From Paenibacillus sp. P25 (lineage in GTDB: Bacteria > Bacillota > Bacilli > Paenibacillales > NBRC-103111), in contig CP085629.1 of NCBI GenBank assembly GCA_024704175.1, positions 5,580,001-5,644,000 of the forward strand: DNA of 64,000 nt. Direction: 5' to 3'. The notes beneath the pieces are model-generated. The model saw only the letters and a list, made by a program, of their open reading frames with translations. It was not told the origin of the DNA and did no database searches. Positions 17,002 to 26,180 of this stretch are shown one piece after another. Position 1 is the stretch's first letter. Each line of letters starts with the position of its first letter. The translations under genes were made by a program, and so were the position numbers.

Positions 17002-18977
17002 GTGGATCGATTGCCTAGACAATTAGTCATCGGAAACGGGAAATTTTTGATCAATTTGGACGGTCATACGTACATACGGGACTTATACTATCCCTATGTT
17101 GGGCAATTGAACCACGTCGGCGGCTATCAATGCCGAGTCGGAATTTGGGTCGACGGCACCTTCAGCTGGCTTTCCGATCCGGAATGGAGCTTTCAGCTTT
17201 CTTATATCGAAGATTCGCTCGTAACCGAGGTCCGCGCCTCCCACTACCACCTGGGCATTACCCTGATCATCAACGACGGCGTGCACCAGCGCGAGGATAT
17301 TTATTTAAAGCGCGTGCGCATTCACAATCACTGGGAGACGGTGCGCGAGGTCCGCATGTTCTTCAACCAGGATCTGGTCATCAACGAGACCGAGGTCGGC
17401 GACACGGCGGCCTACTATCCGCTGAGCAATACCGTGTTCCATTATAAGAAAGACCGCTATTTCATGTTCAACGGCCTGACGGGAAGCGACGGGCTGTATC
17501 AATATACGACAGGGGTCAAACGATTCTACAATGCCGAAGGCACCTGGCGGGACGCCGAGGACGGCCATCTCATGGGCAACGCGATCGCCCAGGGCTCCGT
17601 GGACAGCACCATCTCCTTCCGGCTGCACGTCCCCCCTAATTCCGAAGAAACGCTGTATTACTGGATGACGGCCGGGCGGAATCTGGAGGAGGTTAAGAAG
17701 CTCGACGGCTACGTTAAGGAAAGCCATCCCGGCAATTTGCTCGACCGGGCGCAAATTTACTGGCGCGCTGGGTCAACAAGTCGGAGCGCGATTACGGCAA
17801 TTTGAGCGATGCCTGTATCCGGCTGTACAAACAGAGCCTCCTGATCGTACGCACGCAAACCGACGTGAACGGCGCCATTATCGCCGCGAACGACTCCGAT
17901 ATCATGCAGTCGAACCGCGACCATTACAGCTACATGTGGCCGCGCGACGGCGCGCTCATCGCCTATGCGATGACCATGGCGGGCTATCAGGGCATGATTA
18001 CGCCGTTCTTCCATTTCTGCGCGAATGCGCTCTCGCCGGAAGGGTACCTGCATCATAAATATAACCCGGACGGTACGGTCGGCTCCTCCTGGCATCCTTA
18101 TTTGAACAACGGGAAAATGCAGCTTCCGATCCAGGAGGATGAGACGGCGCTCGTCATCTTCGCCCTCTGGCATGATTATGTGCGCCATGGCGACATCGAG
18201 CCGCCGCAGTCGCTGTACAGTACGCTGATCCGCCGGGCGGCCCGCTTCATGTCGAGCTACATCGAAGCGGACCTCAATCTGCCGAAGCCGAGCTACGACT
18301 TGTGGGAGGAGCGGTACGGGATTTACACCTTCACCGCGTCAGCCGTCTATGGCGGTCTGGTCGCGGCGGCCAACTTCTGCAGCCTGTTCGGCGATGAAGA
18401 AAGATCCAGCCGCTACCGGCACACGGCCGAACGGATCAAATCCGGCATCCTGAAGTATCTCTGGGACGAGAAGGAAGGCCGCTTCGTGCGCGGACTTTAT
18501 CTTGACAACGGGCAGTGGGTCAAGGATAAGACGCTGGAGAGCAGCGTGTACGGCATCTTTGAATTCGGCGTTCTGCCGGCCGACGACCCCCGCGTCGTCA
18601 GCACCATGCAGGCGAACCGCGCAGGCCTCGCCATCAAGACCGACATCGGCGGCGTAGCCCGTTATTATCACGATTATTACTTTCAGCGCTCGTCCGATAT
18701 TGAGAACATTCCCGGCAACCCCTGGATCATCTGTACGCTGTGGATCGCCGAGTGGGAGATCGAATGTGCGAAGACGCTGGCCGACCTCGATGCGCCCCGC
18801 CGCACCCTGGAATGGGTGGTCCGGCATGCGATCGAAAGCGGCATCCTGCCCGAGCAGCTCGACCCGTTCGACGGAAGCCCGGTATCGGTGGCGCCCCTTA
18901 CGTGGTCGCACGCAACCTACGTGCTCACGGTCGTAAAATATACCGAGAAATACAAGAAGCTGGCCGGAACAAAATAA
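17002..18977 (+). CDS. Glycoside hydrolase family 15 protein (frameshifted)
   Basis: It has about 658 residues once a one-base deletion near 17764 (TACTGGCG, before CGCTGGGTC) is bridged. The N-terminal half is the beta-sandwich typical of bacterial GH15 (GNGKFLINLDGHTYIRDLYY, DPEWSF). The C-terminal (alpha/alpha)6 barrel has YMWPRDGALIAYAM, the general-acid region DLWEERYGIYTF, and the second catalytic Glu in GILPEQLDPFDG. There is no signal peptide, so it probably acts in the cytoplasm on alpha-glucans, oligosaccharides or trehalose. GTG at 17002 and TTG at 17011 are both possible starts after AAAAGGA. Confidence 0.88.
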
Positions 18978-18984
18978 TTTCCCC

Positions 18985-19028
18985 GAGGCGATTTTCAAGT
19001 CCGAAGCGACTTGAGGATCGTCTTTTTT
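18985..19028 (+). terminator. Rho-independent terminator
   Basis: The stem CGATTTTCAAGTC/GACTTGAGGATCG is followed by TCTTTTTT, just after the GH15 gene. Confidence 0.85.
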
Positions 19029-19272
19029 GACTCTAATGGATCGCCACCCTCTCATTTGTTCACATATCCTTCGAATATTTTTTACAAACTCCTCTTGAAA
19101 TTCACAATTTCTTCACACCATCTTCACAAAGAATCCGCTAAAATCGTTTTTAGCCGAAAAGAAAGCGATTACATCTTTGTTTACAGTAAATCCCTATGCA
19201 AAACCACCAGGATGCTCCTTCGGGACGCCTGATGAGTATAGATATTTTGACATGAAGGAGGTCGGGCTTACT

Positions 19273-19302
19273 TTGAGTCTCAAGCTTCTAAGGCAGATAT
19301 AG
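19273..19302 (+). CDS. Possible 9-residue leader peptide of the S-layer gene
   Basis: A TTG codon with AAGGAGGT 10 bases upstream (19255-19262) opens a nine-codon frame (MSLKLLRQI). It overlaps the 5' arm of the 19281-19315 hairpin. Short leaders of this kind occur before highly expressed cell-wall protein genes; here it is a suggestion only. Confidence 0.35.
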   Translation: MSLKLLRQI

Positions 19303-19315
19303 ATAAAGAAGCTTG
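19281..19315 (+). promoter_or_regulatory. Leader hairpin in the S-layer mRNA
   Basis: CAAGCTTCT pairs with AGAAGCTTG, leaving a 16-18-base AT-rich loop, about 90 bases before the S-layer start codon. There is no T run after it, so it is more likely a stability or translation element than a terminator. Confidence 0.5.
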
Positions 19316-19402
19316 TCCTTATTTGGAGAGAGTGGTTCTATATCCTTCTTTACAAACGCTTACATTAGCATTTTAAGGAACTCATTCATTAGGAGGAAAA
19401 AA

Positions 19403-22400
19403 ATGAAAACCACCGTTTCTTCGATTTTATCTCTTGCTATGGCTTTCTCGATGGTAGCCGGTACCGCTTTGGGTGCTGAAACGGGTTCTGTGAAGGACTC
19501 CACCAGCTTTACCGACCTCAAGGACCTCGATGCCGCTACGAAAGCGAAATTCGATGAAATGATCAAAGCCGGTATTTTTGACGGGGTCAAAGACGGGGTC
19601 TTCGGGATCAAGGAAAAAATGAACCGCGCCCAATTTGCCAAGGTAGCCGCTCTGATTTTCCAACTGAAGGTCGATACCGCGCAGAAAAGCTCCACCTTCT
19701 CCGATGTGAAGGCGGACGATCCCGCCAACGGCTACGCCCTTCCTTACATAGAAGCGATTTACAAGGCCGGAATCACGGACGGCTACGCTCCGGGACAGTT
19801 CAATCCGGCCGGAGAAGTGACCCGGGAACAGCTTGCCGCCTTCCTGCTCCGCGGCCTGAATCTGGATACCCAGGCGAAGAGTACGCCCGGCGTCAGCGAT
19901 AAGACCGTATCCGATTGGGCGAGGGGTTATGTCGCCCTGGCGATTGAGAAGAAGCTGATGACGAGCGGCGCGGACGGCACATTCGGCGGAACCTCCGTGA
20001 CCACCCGCGATATGCTTTGCTGCTGGTCGCCTACGAGGCGAAGAAACAATACATACCGGCCAAGCCCGATACCGTGACCAAAGTATCGGTTGTGAAGGCC
20101 GAAGCGACCGGCGCCAAGACGATCACCGTCACGCTGAACGGCGCCTTGGCCGATACGTCCAAGCTGAACGCCACCGTCAGCCGCGGTTCGACGGCCATGA
20201 CCGTCACCCCGAAGTGGAACGAGACGAAGAATCAGGTGGCCCTGACGCTCGATACGAAGATGACGGAAGGCACCTACACCGTCAAGCTCGAAGCGGTGAA
20301 GGACGGCGGACTCACGGTGGACAAGGGCACCGCGGACGTCACGGTCCAGAACGAGAAAATCACCAAAATCGAATTTGTGAACGCTTCCGAAACTGTGGCG
20401 CAAGGCGAGAAAGTGAAGATTGCGTTCAAAGCTTTAAACCAATACAACGAGCAGTCGGACTTGTCCGCTTCCCGCTTCAATATCGTAACGAGTCCGGAGC
20501 TCGGAGCCCAGTCGTCCGGCAGTGAGCAGGCTATCACCATCAATATTTTCAAGGCGGTCAACAATACCCCTGCCCTTCTCGTCCGCGACCAATTGTTTGC
20601 GGTTACGATTATGGCACCGGACAATACAGCCCAGGCCAGCAAAACCTTCAAGGTCGGCGACCGCCAGTCCGTGGCCAAGGTCGAGCTCGGGGATATCAAG
20701 ATGCCAAGCAGCAAGACGCAGCTGGAAGCGGGCGATACCGCTACGATCGCGTACAAGGCCTACGACCAATACGGCTTCGAAGTAGCCGACCTGAAGACGC
20801 TTCGCGACGGCACCTCTACGTATAATACCGGAGCCAACGGGCTGAAGACAGGCACGACGGTGGACAGTAACGGCCTGCAGGTGGATAACGGCTTCGACTT
20901 CTATGACGATGAAGACGGCGATAACCGTCCGGAACTCAAAATCTTCACCAACGATGTGGATGAGAATACATTCCAGGTGGAGCAGGAGCTGAACCTTACC
21001 GTCGTAGCGCACCAAAGCGGAGCGACGGCTTCGAAGAAAGTGAAGCTGAACGCCCCGAAGATCCCGTACGAGGTCAGCTTCGGCTCGTTTAACAGCACCA
21101 TTGCTTGGGGGACGACGACGTTTACCTGCCGATCATCGTGAAGGATAAATTCGGCAACACGCTCACGAACGACGACGTGCTGAAGTATGCGAACGATATC
21201 CGCGTTTACGGCTACGGCTCCTCCGGGGCGGAAGTCGGGACCAACTCGCAGATCGAGACGACCGGCGCCAACAAAGGCAAAGTCCGGATCGGTGGCCTGC
21301 AGAATGGGGAGGCGAACCGCAAATCAGGCGCACCTGACGGTCAACATCATGGTCGTAAAAACCGCTAAATCGGCGACCTTCTCCACCAACATCGGCGAGA
21401 AGCGTTACCCGAACCAAATTTATGTCTCGTCCGAGCCGAAGCCGAAAATGCTGGCCTCGCTCGCTCCGTTCGGACCGGGAGCCTCGATCACCGAGAACAA
21501 AATGAAGCTCAAGTTCAAGGACCAGTACGGCGAGGACTTCGATAAGGATTACAGCGGATATGAAGTGGAGCTTTCCCTCCAGAAAACCGGCGGAGACAGC
21601 TCGGTGACGGGCAATGTCTACTTCTCGAAAGGCTCCTTTACCGGTACGCCGACCTGGGCTTTGAACGCCGATCCGAATTCCGGCAAGCCTAACACGCTTA
21701 CCTTCGTCGGCGACGATACCCGGGCGGACGGCTACAGCGCTTCGTCCAAATCGATCAAATCGATCCGCGACACGGATTTGACCTTCACTCCGGTGCAGGG
21801 CGACAACTATGAGGGCTCGTACCAGATCACGGCCAAGCTGTTCAAAACCGGCACAAGCCGCGACCAGGTCTCTTCCGCAACCCGTACGGTGGATGTGATT
21901 AAAGCCAGTAAGGCGGCGAGCCTCACCTACTCGCTGACCGCGATTGCGAACGGCTTATATGCAACCAATGAACTGGACGGCGTCACCGCGCTGGCCGACA
22001 ACCCGGCTGACGCTCTGCCGAATCCGAACATTCAGGGCATTTCCACCCCGTCTTCGGACGTCGATTATATGAAGAACTGGCTTGCAGCCAAAGTGGAAGT
22101 GACGGCGAAAGACGGCGCAGACAACGTGGCTATGCCGAACAACCTGATCCGCGGCATCTCCGTCTCCAACCCGAGAGTGGCCAAGGCTGTGGCTAAGCCG
22201 AAATCCGATGGCATCGGCTACGATGTGCCTGCCCTCCGCGGCCTGGAGGCCGGAACGACCAGCATGGTGGTGTCGTTCTACCCGTCCAATTATACGGGCA
22301 CGAAGACGGTGACCCTTGACAACATCCAAGTGAAGAAAGATGCGGCGGTTACCGCTTCCCTTACAGCGGGCGAGAACGGCAAAGGCAAGACGGTCTGGCT

Positions 22401-22761
22401 GTCCGTACTGAACGGCCTTAGTATCAGCGGCGGGGATTCAGTGGTCGACGGGCATACCCAGAAGAAGAAAACGTTCGGCGATATCAAGCTGAAGGACGCT
22501 TACGGCTATACCGAATACAAGAACTACGGCGTATTCCGGACGGCTGAGCTCTACGGAACCCAGTTCTATGTCAGCAATTTGAAATGGAGCGATCCGGCGA
22601 ATCCTGGGGTTCTCCGCATCGATGTGGATAAAGTGAAGGGGACGGCGACTTACTTCTATCAGCCGGGTGCCGGCGGAAGCCGAATCATCTCCTTCCAGGC
22701 CAGCGTCACGAGCGGCGGCAAAACGCAAACGGTCGACGTGTTTGTAGACGCCAATCACTAA
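19403..22761 (+). CDS. S-layer protein with three SLH domains (three frameshifts)
   Basis: A secretion signal (about residues 1-26, cut near TALGAET) precedes three SLH modules (about 30-90, 95-155 and 155-215; e.g. ITDGYAPGQFNP with VTREQLAAFLLRG) and about 900 residues of repeated beta-rich, Ig-like material. Frameshifts near 20015, 21108 and 21325 split it; the flanking frames join to one protein of about 1118 residues. SLH domains bind pyruvylated secondary wall polymer, so the product should coat the cell. AGGAGG sits 6 bases before the ATG. The unusually long leader fits high expression. Confidence 0.9.
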
Positions 22762-22775
22762 GCGCATTCCTTTTG

Positions 22776-22822
22776 ACAGGGGCTCTCTCCTATCCGGTTT
22801 GCCGGGGAGCGGGCCTTTTTCC
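22776..22822 (+). terminator. Terminator of the S-layer gene
   Basis: An imperfect GC-rich hairpin (GGGGCTCTCTCC against GGGGAGCGGGCC) is followed by TTTTT. Confidence 0.6.
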
Positions 22823-22877
22823 ATGAGCCGGACCTTATTCCGCCCACCTCATCTTTTTTCGACCAAGTGTCCGTTCA

Positions 22878-23135
22878 TCAGGCTAAAGTAGCCTGTTTCG
22901 GAGCGCCCAGCGCCTTGCGTTTCACCACCAGGCTGTGACGAATAACCGTCCGTTTGACCTGCTCCTCCTGCATCTCCCGGCTGCATGCATAGAAAGCCTC
23001 GTCGTGCAGCGGCTCCGTTAAAGCGGATAAAGATGCGTATACGGCCTTCTCCTCCTGCTGAAGCAAGTAAAAAGCCGATTGGTAGCATTTATGTTCGTAC
23101 TGCCGCAGAATATCCCCTCTTTTTCTCCAATCCAT
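22878..23135 (-). CDS. Small hypothetical protein
   Basis: This 85-residue, mostly helical, charged protein (MDWRKRGDILRQYEHKCYQSA at its N-terminus, a basic region HSLVVKRKALG near the end) has no motif I recognise. The ATG at 23135 is preceded by GGGGAAGG; an in-frame TTG at 23189 is an alternative start without a ribosome site. Confidence 0.5.
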   Translation of the reverse strand: MDWRKRGDILRQYEHKCYQSAFYLLQQEEKAVYASLSALTEPLHDEAFYACSREMQEEQVKRTVIRHSLVVKRKALGAPKQATLA

Positions 23136-23356
23136 TTCCTTCCCCGTCCCGGCCTGCTTGGCCGTATGTTTCACGCTGTATTTCGACAAAACCAGGTATA
23201 ATGATACAATGATTTCCTTTTATGGATAACTTTCGTCATCCTCATTATAATGCCCTGTCGTATACATTGTCCATGAAACGATAGTCACAACTGCCTGATA
23301 ATCAGCAAATATCCCGGGGGAATCCATTGGAAAAAATCCTCAGCATCGCTTCCAAC

Positions 23357-23391
23357 ACAAAAAAGACGGAAAGGACTACTCGCCCTCCGTC
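23357..23391 (-). terminator. Terminator of the gcvH operon
   Basis: On the minus strand GACGGAGG pairs with CCTTTCCGTC (with bulges) and runs into TTTTTTGTG, overlapping the end of the last gene. Confidence 0.75.
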
Positions 23392-23741
23392 TGGTTCTCG
23401 TATAGTAACATCCCGTTCCGCTCGATCGACTGCTGCAGCCGGACAGACTCCAGTGCCTGAACATGAACCAGCTTCATCGGGTAAAAGATGGCTAATGCCC
23501 CGATGGCGGCATCCAGCGATTCCAGTTGCCGCTCCGTCATTTCGGGCGCATCCACCGCCATATGAAATTCCGCTTGACGGGGAAATGCTTTGTTCGTCCG
23601 GGAAGCCACCAGCCAAACTCTCTTCACGGAAAAGCGTTCGAACACCTTAAGCAGTGCTGTCCATAAGGAATCGCTTGTCCCGCTCATTCCGCGTGCCGCT
23701 TCCGGCCCGCCGGCTCCCCTGTCAGTGCTGCTCATGTGCAT
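23376..23741 (-). CDS. Degenerate minimal-nucleotidyltransferase-fold protein
   Basis: This 121-residue protein has the layout of an MNT domain: an N-terminal helix, then KRVWLVASRTNKAF where active enzymes have LFGSRARG, then AEFHMAVDAPEMT where they have DIDLAV, and a C-terminal VHVQALESVRLQQSIERNG strand-helix with LLYE. The catalytic Gly-Ser and both metal-binding Asp residues are replaced (ASR, EFH), so it is probably not an active transferase. It overlaps the gcvH end by 20 bases, and initiates within gcvH, so the two are likely cotranscribed. The family call is from pattern only. Confidence 0.55.
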   Translation of the reverse strand: MHMSSTDRGAGGPEAARGMSGTSDSLWTALLKVFERFSVKRVWLVASRTNKAFPRQAEFHMAVDAPEMTERQLESLDAAIGALAIFYPMKLVHVQALESVRLQQSIERNGMLLYENQTEGE

Positions 23742-24112
23742 AGGTCAGCTCGTACTTATCGGCATCCCACAGCGCGTCCAGCTCCGTTTCATCGCTCATC
23801 TCGACGACCAGCGACCATCCGCCCTCATAAGGCTCGCATATTGATGATACCCGGATTCTCCTGCAGTTTGGAATTCACCTGAATGACCTTGCCGGATACC
23901 GGTGCATAGATTTCGGTCACGGTTTTGACCGATTCCATGCTTCCGATCGGATCGCCGGCCTTCAGCGTATCGCCGACTTCGGGCAGCTCGACGAATACAA
24001 TCACGCCAAACTCTTCCTGAGCAAAGTCCGTAATGCCAATGACGGCGCGGCCGCCTTCCTTCCGCACCCATTCATGATTTTCGCTGTATTTGAGCCCTTG
24101 AATGACTTCCAT
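23722..24112 (-). CDS. gcvH: Glycine cleavage system H protein (frameshifted)
   Basis: This protein of about 129 residues begins MEVIQGLKYSENHEWVRKEG. It carries the lipoyl-lysine region GSMESVKTVTEIYAPVSGKV, with the lipoylated Lys in ESVK, and ends with EPYEGGWSLVVEMSDETELD. One extra base near 23842 breaks the frame before the last 40 residues. It shuttles the aminomethyl group between glycine cleavage proteins P and T on its lipoyl arm. No gcvT or gcvP is adjacent; lone gcvH copies in Bacillales also feed lipoate relay to other complexes. Confidence 0.92.
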
Positions 24113-24139
24113 CGAGATTACGAGCCCCTTTCCTGACTG

Positions 24140-24173
24140 AAAAAACCTTAAGGCCTGCCGGTAAGGGCAGGCC
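24140..24173 (-). terminator. Rho-independent terminator after the peroxiredoxin gene
   Basis: On the minus strand the perfect stem GGCCTGCC/GGCAGGCC is followed by TTAAGGTTTTTT. It separates the peroxiredoxin gene from gcvH. Confidence 0.85.
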
Positions 24174-24207
24174 GAGGTGTATGTCGCTTGAGTGGTATAA
24201 CTTCTTC

Positions 24208-24756
24208 TTACTTCGCAACCAGGTGTTTGTCGCCTTTTTTCCAGCCGATCGGGCACAAGCCGCCGGATTGCAAAGCTTCCAGCACGCGAAGCGTTTCTTC
24301 TACGCTGCGGCCGACGTTGTTGTGGTGAACCACTTGATACATCAGTTCGCCTTCCGGATTGATGATGAACAGGCCGCGCAGCGCGATGCCTTCTTCTTCG
24401 ATCAATACGCCGTAGTCACGGGCTACGGATTTCGTAATATCGGAAGCCAGCGGGAAGTTCAATTGGCCGAGGCCGTTCTGATCCACCGGCGTGTTGATCC
24501 ATGCGCGATGGGAGTGGATGCTGTCCGTCGATACGCCGAGGATTTCAGTGTTCAGCGCTTTGAACTGGGATGCCGCTTCGCTGATAGCCGTAATTTCCGT
24601 CGGGCATACGAAAGTGAAGTCCAGCGGGTAGAAGAACAATACGAGCCATTTGCCACTGTAATCGGACAGGGAAGCTTTGCCGAATTCTTTACCGTCGCCC
24701 AGCGCGATGTCCATTGTGAAATCCGGTGCTTTTTTACCTACCAAACGTTCTGCCAT
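24208..24756 (-). CDS. Two-Cys peroxiredoxin (AhpC/TSA family)
   Basis: This 182-residue enzyme has the peroxidatic Cys at about 51 in FYPLDFTFVCPTEI and the resolving Cys at about 168 in GGLCPIGWKKGD. It reduces hydrogen peroxide and organic peroxides in the cytoplasm, using thioredoxin or a related donor. The sequence resembles the typical Bacillales peroxiredoxin that sits apart from ahpF; no ahpF is nearby. A sigma-A promoter with a PerR-like site lies upstream, implying peroxide induction. Confidence 0.93.
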   Translation of the reverse strand: MAERLVGKKAPDFTMDIALGDGKEFGKASLSDYSGKWLVLFFYPLDFTFVCPTEITAISEAASQFKALNTEILGVSTDSIHSHRAWINTPVDQNGLGQLNFPLASDITKSVARDYGVLIEEEGIALRGLFIINPEGELMYQVVHHNNVGRSVEETLRVLEALQSGGLCPIGWKKGDKHLVAK

Positions 24757-24811
24757 GATCTAAAATCCTCCTTATTAAAGTAATGTTTCAATACTTCTTT
24801 TCACGAGATAA

Positions 24812-24871
24812 ATCGTAACATTCGCCCCAAGGATTGTCAAGATTAAAACAATTCTTTTATAATAATTATTA
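24812..24871 (-). promoter_or_regulatory. Peroxiredoxin promoter with PerR-like box
   Basis: On the minus strand TTGACA (24835-24840), a 17-base spacer and TACGAT (24812-24817) form a good sigma-A promoter. Sixteen bases upstream, TTATAATAATTATTA (24857-24871) matches the PerR consensus TTATAATNATTATAA at 13 of the 14 defined positions. Ferric uptake or zinc regulators bind related sites, so PerR is likely but not certain. Confidence 0.75.
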
Positions 24872-24910
24872 TAGTTTGTCACATATTAGACGAATTCAGC
24901 TCTGCTCGTG

Positions 24911-24948
24911 AAAAAAACTCTCAAGAATGCTGAGATTCTCAAGAGTTT
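24911..24948 (-). terminator. Terminator downstream of leuB
   Basis: The stem AACTCTTGAGAAT/ATTCTTGAGAGTT with a 6-base loop is followed on the minus strand by seven Ts. Confidence 0.92.
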
Positions 24949-24992
24949 CTTCACTGTTTATAAGGTGGTGATGCTTTGTTTGCAAAGCGTCC

Positions 24993-26072
24993 TTATTTGC
25001 GGATTGCGTTCACGATCAGGTCGCCCATCGCCGTTGTGCCGATGGCCTTGCTCTTATCGACGGCGATGTCGCCTGTGCGGTGACCGGCGTCCAGCACCTC
25101 TTTGACCGCGCGCTCGATCGCTTCCGCCGCGTCATGGTAGCCGAAGGTCAGGCGATACATGAGCGCAACCGATAGGATCGTCGCGATCGGGTTGGCGATG
25201 CCTTGGCCCGCAATGTCCGGCGCGGACCCGTGGACTGGCTCATACAAGCCGAACGCGCCTTCGCCAAGAGATGCGGAGGACAGCATGCCGATGGAGCCCG
25301 TCAGCATAGCCGCTTCGTCGCTCAGGATGTCGCCGAACATGTTCTCCGTCACGATGACGTCGAAGCTCGACGGACGGCGCAGCAATTGCATTGCACAGTT
25401 GTCAACGAGCACGTGCTCCAGCTCTACGTCCGGATATTCCGGCGCAATGCGGTTCACAACTTCACGCCACAAACGGGAGGTTTCCAGCACGTTCGCTTTA
25501 TCTACGGAAGCCAGCTTCTTGCGGCGGGTTCTGGCGATCTCGAACGCCTGGCGCACGATGCGCTCCACTTCCGTTACATTATATACGCACGTATCGACGG
25601 CTTCTTGACCGTTCGCGCCTTCGCGGCGGAACTTCTCGCCGAAATAGATGCCGCCGGTCAGCTCGCGGACCACGATCAGGTCGGTGCCTTCCAGCACTTC
25701 AGGCTTCAGCGTGGACGCTTCCTTCAGGCAGTCGAAGACATTGGCCGGACGAATGTTCGAGAACAGGCCGAGCGCCTTGCGGATACCGAGCAGGCCGGTC
25801 TCCGGGCGAAGCTCCTTCGGGTTGTTGTCCCACTTCGGACCGCCTACGGCGCCGAGCAGTACGGCGTCCGCTTTTTTACAAATGGCCAAGGTTTCGTCCG
25901 GAAGCGGAGTCCCCTTCTCGTCGATGGCGATTCCCCCGAACAAACCGTGCTCGAATTCGAAACGGTAACCGAACAGGTCCTCCGTCTTTTTCATGACTTT
26001 AATAGCTTCCGCCACAACCTCGGGACCGATTCCGTCCCCGGCGATGACGGCGATTTTTTTCACGTCTGCCAT
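24993..26072 (-). CDS. leuB: 3-isopropylmalate dehydrogenase
   Basis: This 359-residue protein has the beta-decarboxylating dehydrogenase features: IAGDGIGPEVV at the N-terminus, RPETGLLGIRKALGLF, the active-site region ELTGGIYFGEK, the metal-binding Asp in NMFGDILSDEAAM, and the NAD loop YEPVHGSAPDIAGQ. It catalyses the NAD-dependent oxidation and decarboxylation of 3-isopropylmalate in leucine synthesis. It stands alone, about 5.5 kb from ilvBNC, which lies in the same orientation; leuA, leuC and leuD are not in the window. Confidence 0.95.
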   Translation of the reverse strand: MADVKKIAVIAGDGIGPEVVAEAIKVMKKTEDLFGYRFEFEHGLFGGIAIDEKGTPLPDETLAICKKADAVLLGAVGGPKWDNNPKELRPETGLLGIRKALGLFSNIRPANVFDCLKEASTLKPEVLEGTDLIVVRELTGGIYFGEKFRREGANGQEAVDTCVYNVTEVERIVRQAFEIARTRRKKLASVDKANVLETSRLWREVVNRIAPEYPDVELEHVLVDNCAMQLLRRPSSFDVIVTENMFGDILSDEAAMLTGSIGMLSSASLGEGAFGLYEPVHGSAPDIAGQGIANPIATILSVALMYRLTFGYHDAAEAIERAVKEVLDAGHRTGDIAVDKSKAIGTTAMGDLIVNAIRK

Positions 26073-26180
26073 TGTCTTCTTTCACTCCTCTATCATCATT
26101 ATCTCATTAATAGCATACTTGGCCCCCTTTTACAAAGATATAAAATCTATCATCGCAATAGGTTTTGACTATAGGGATCC

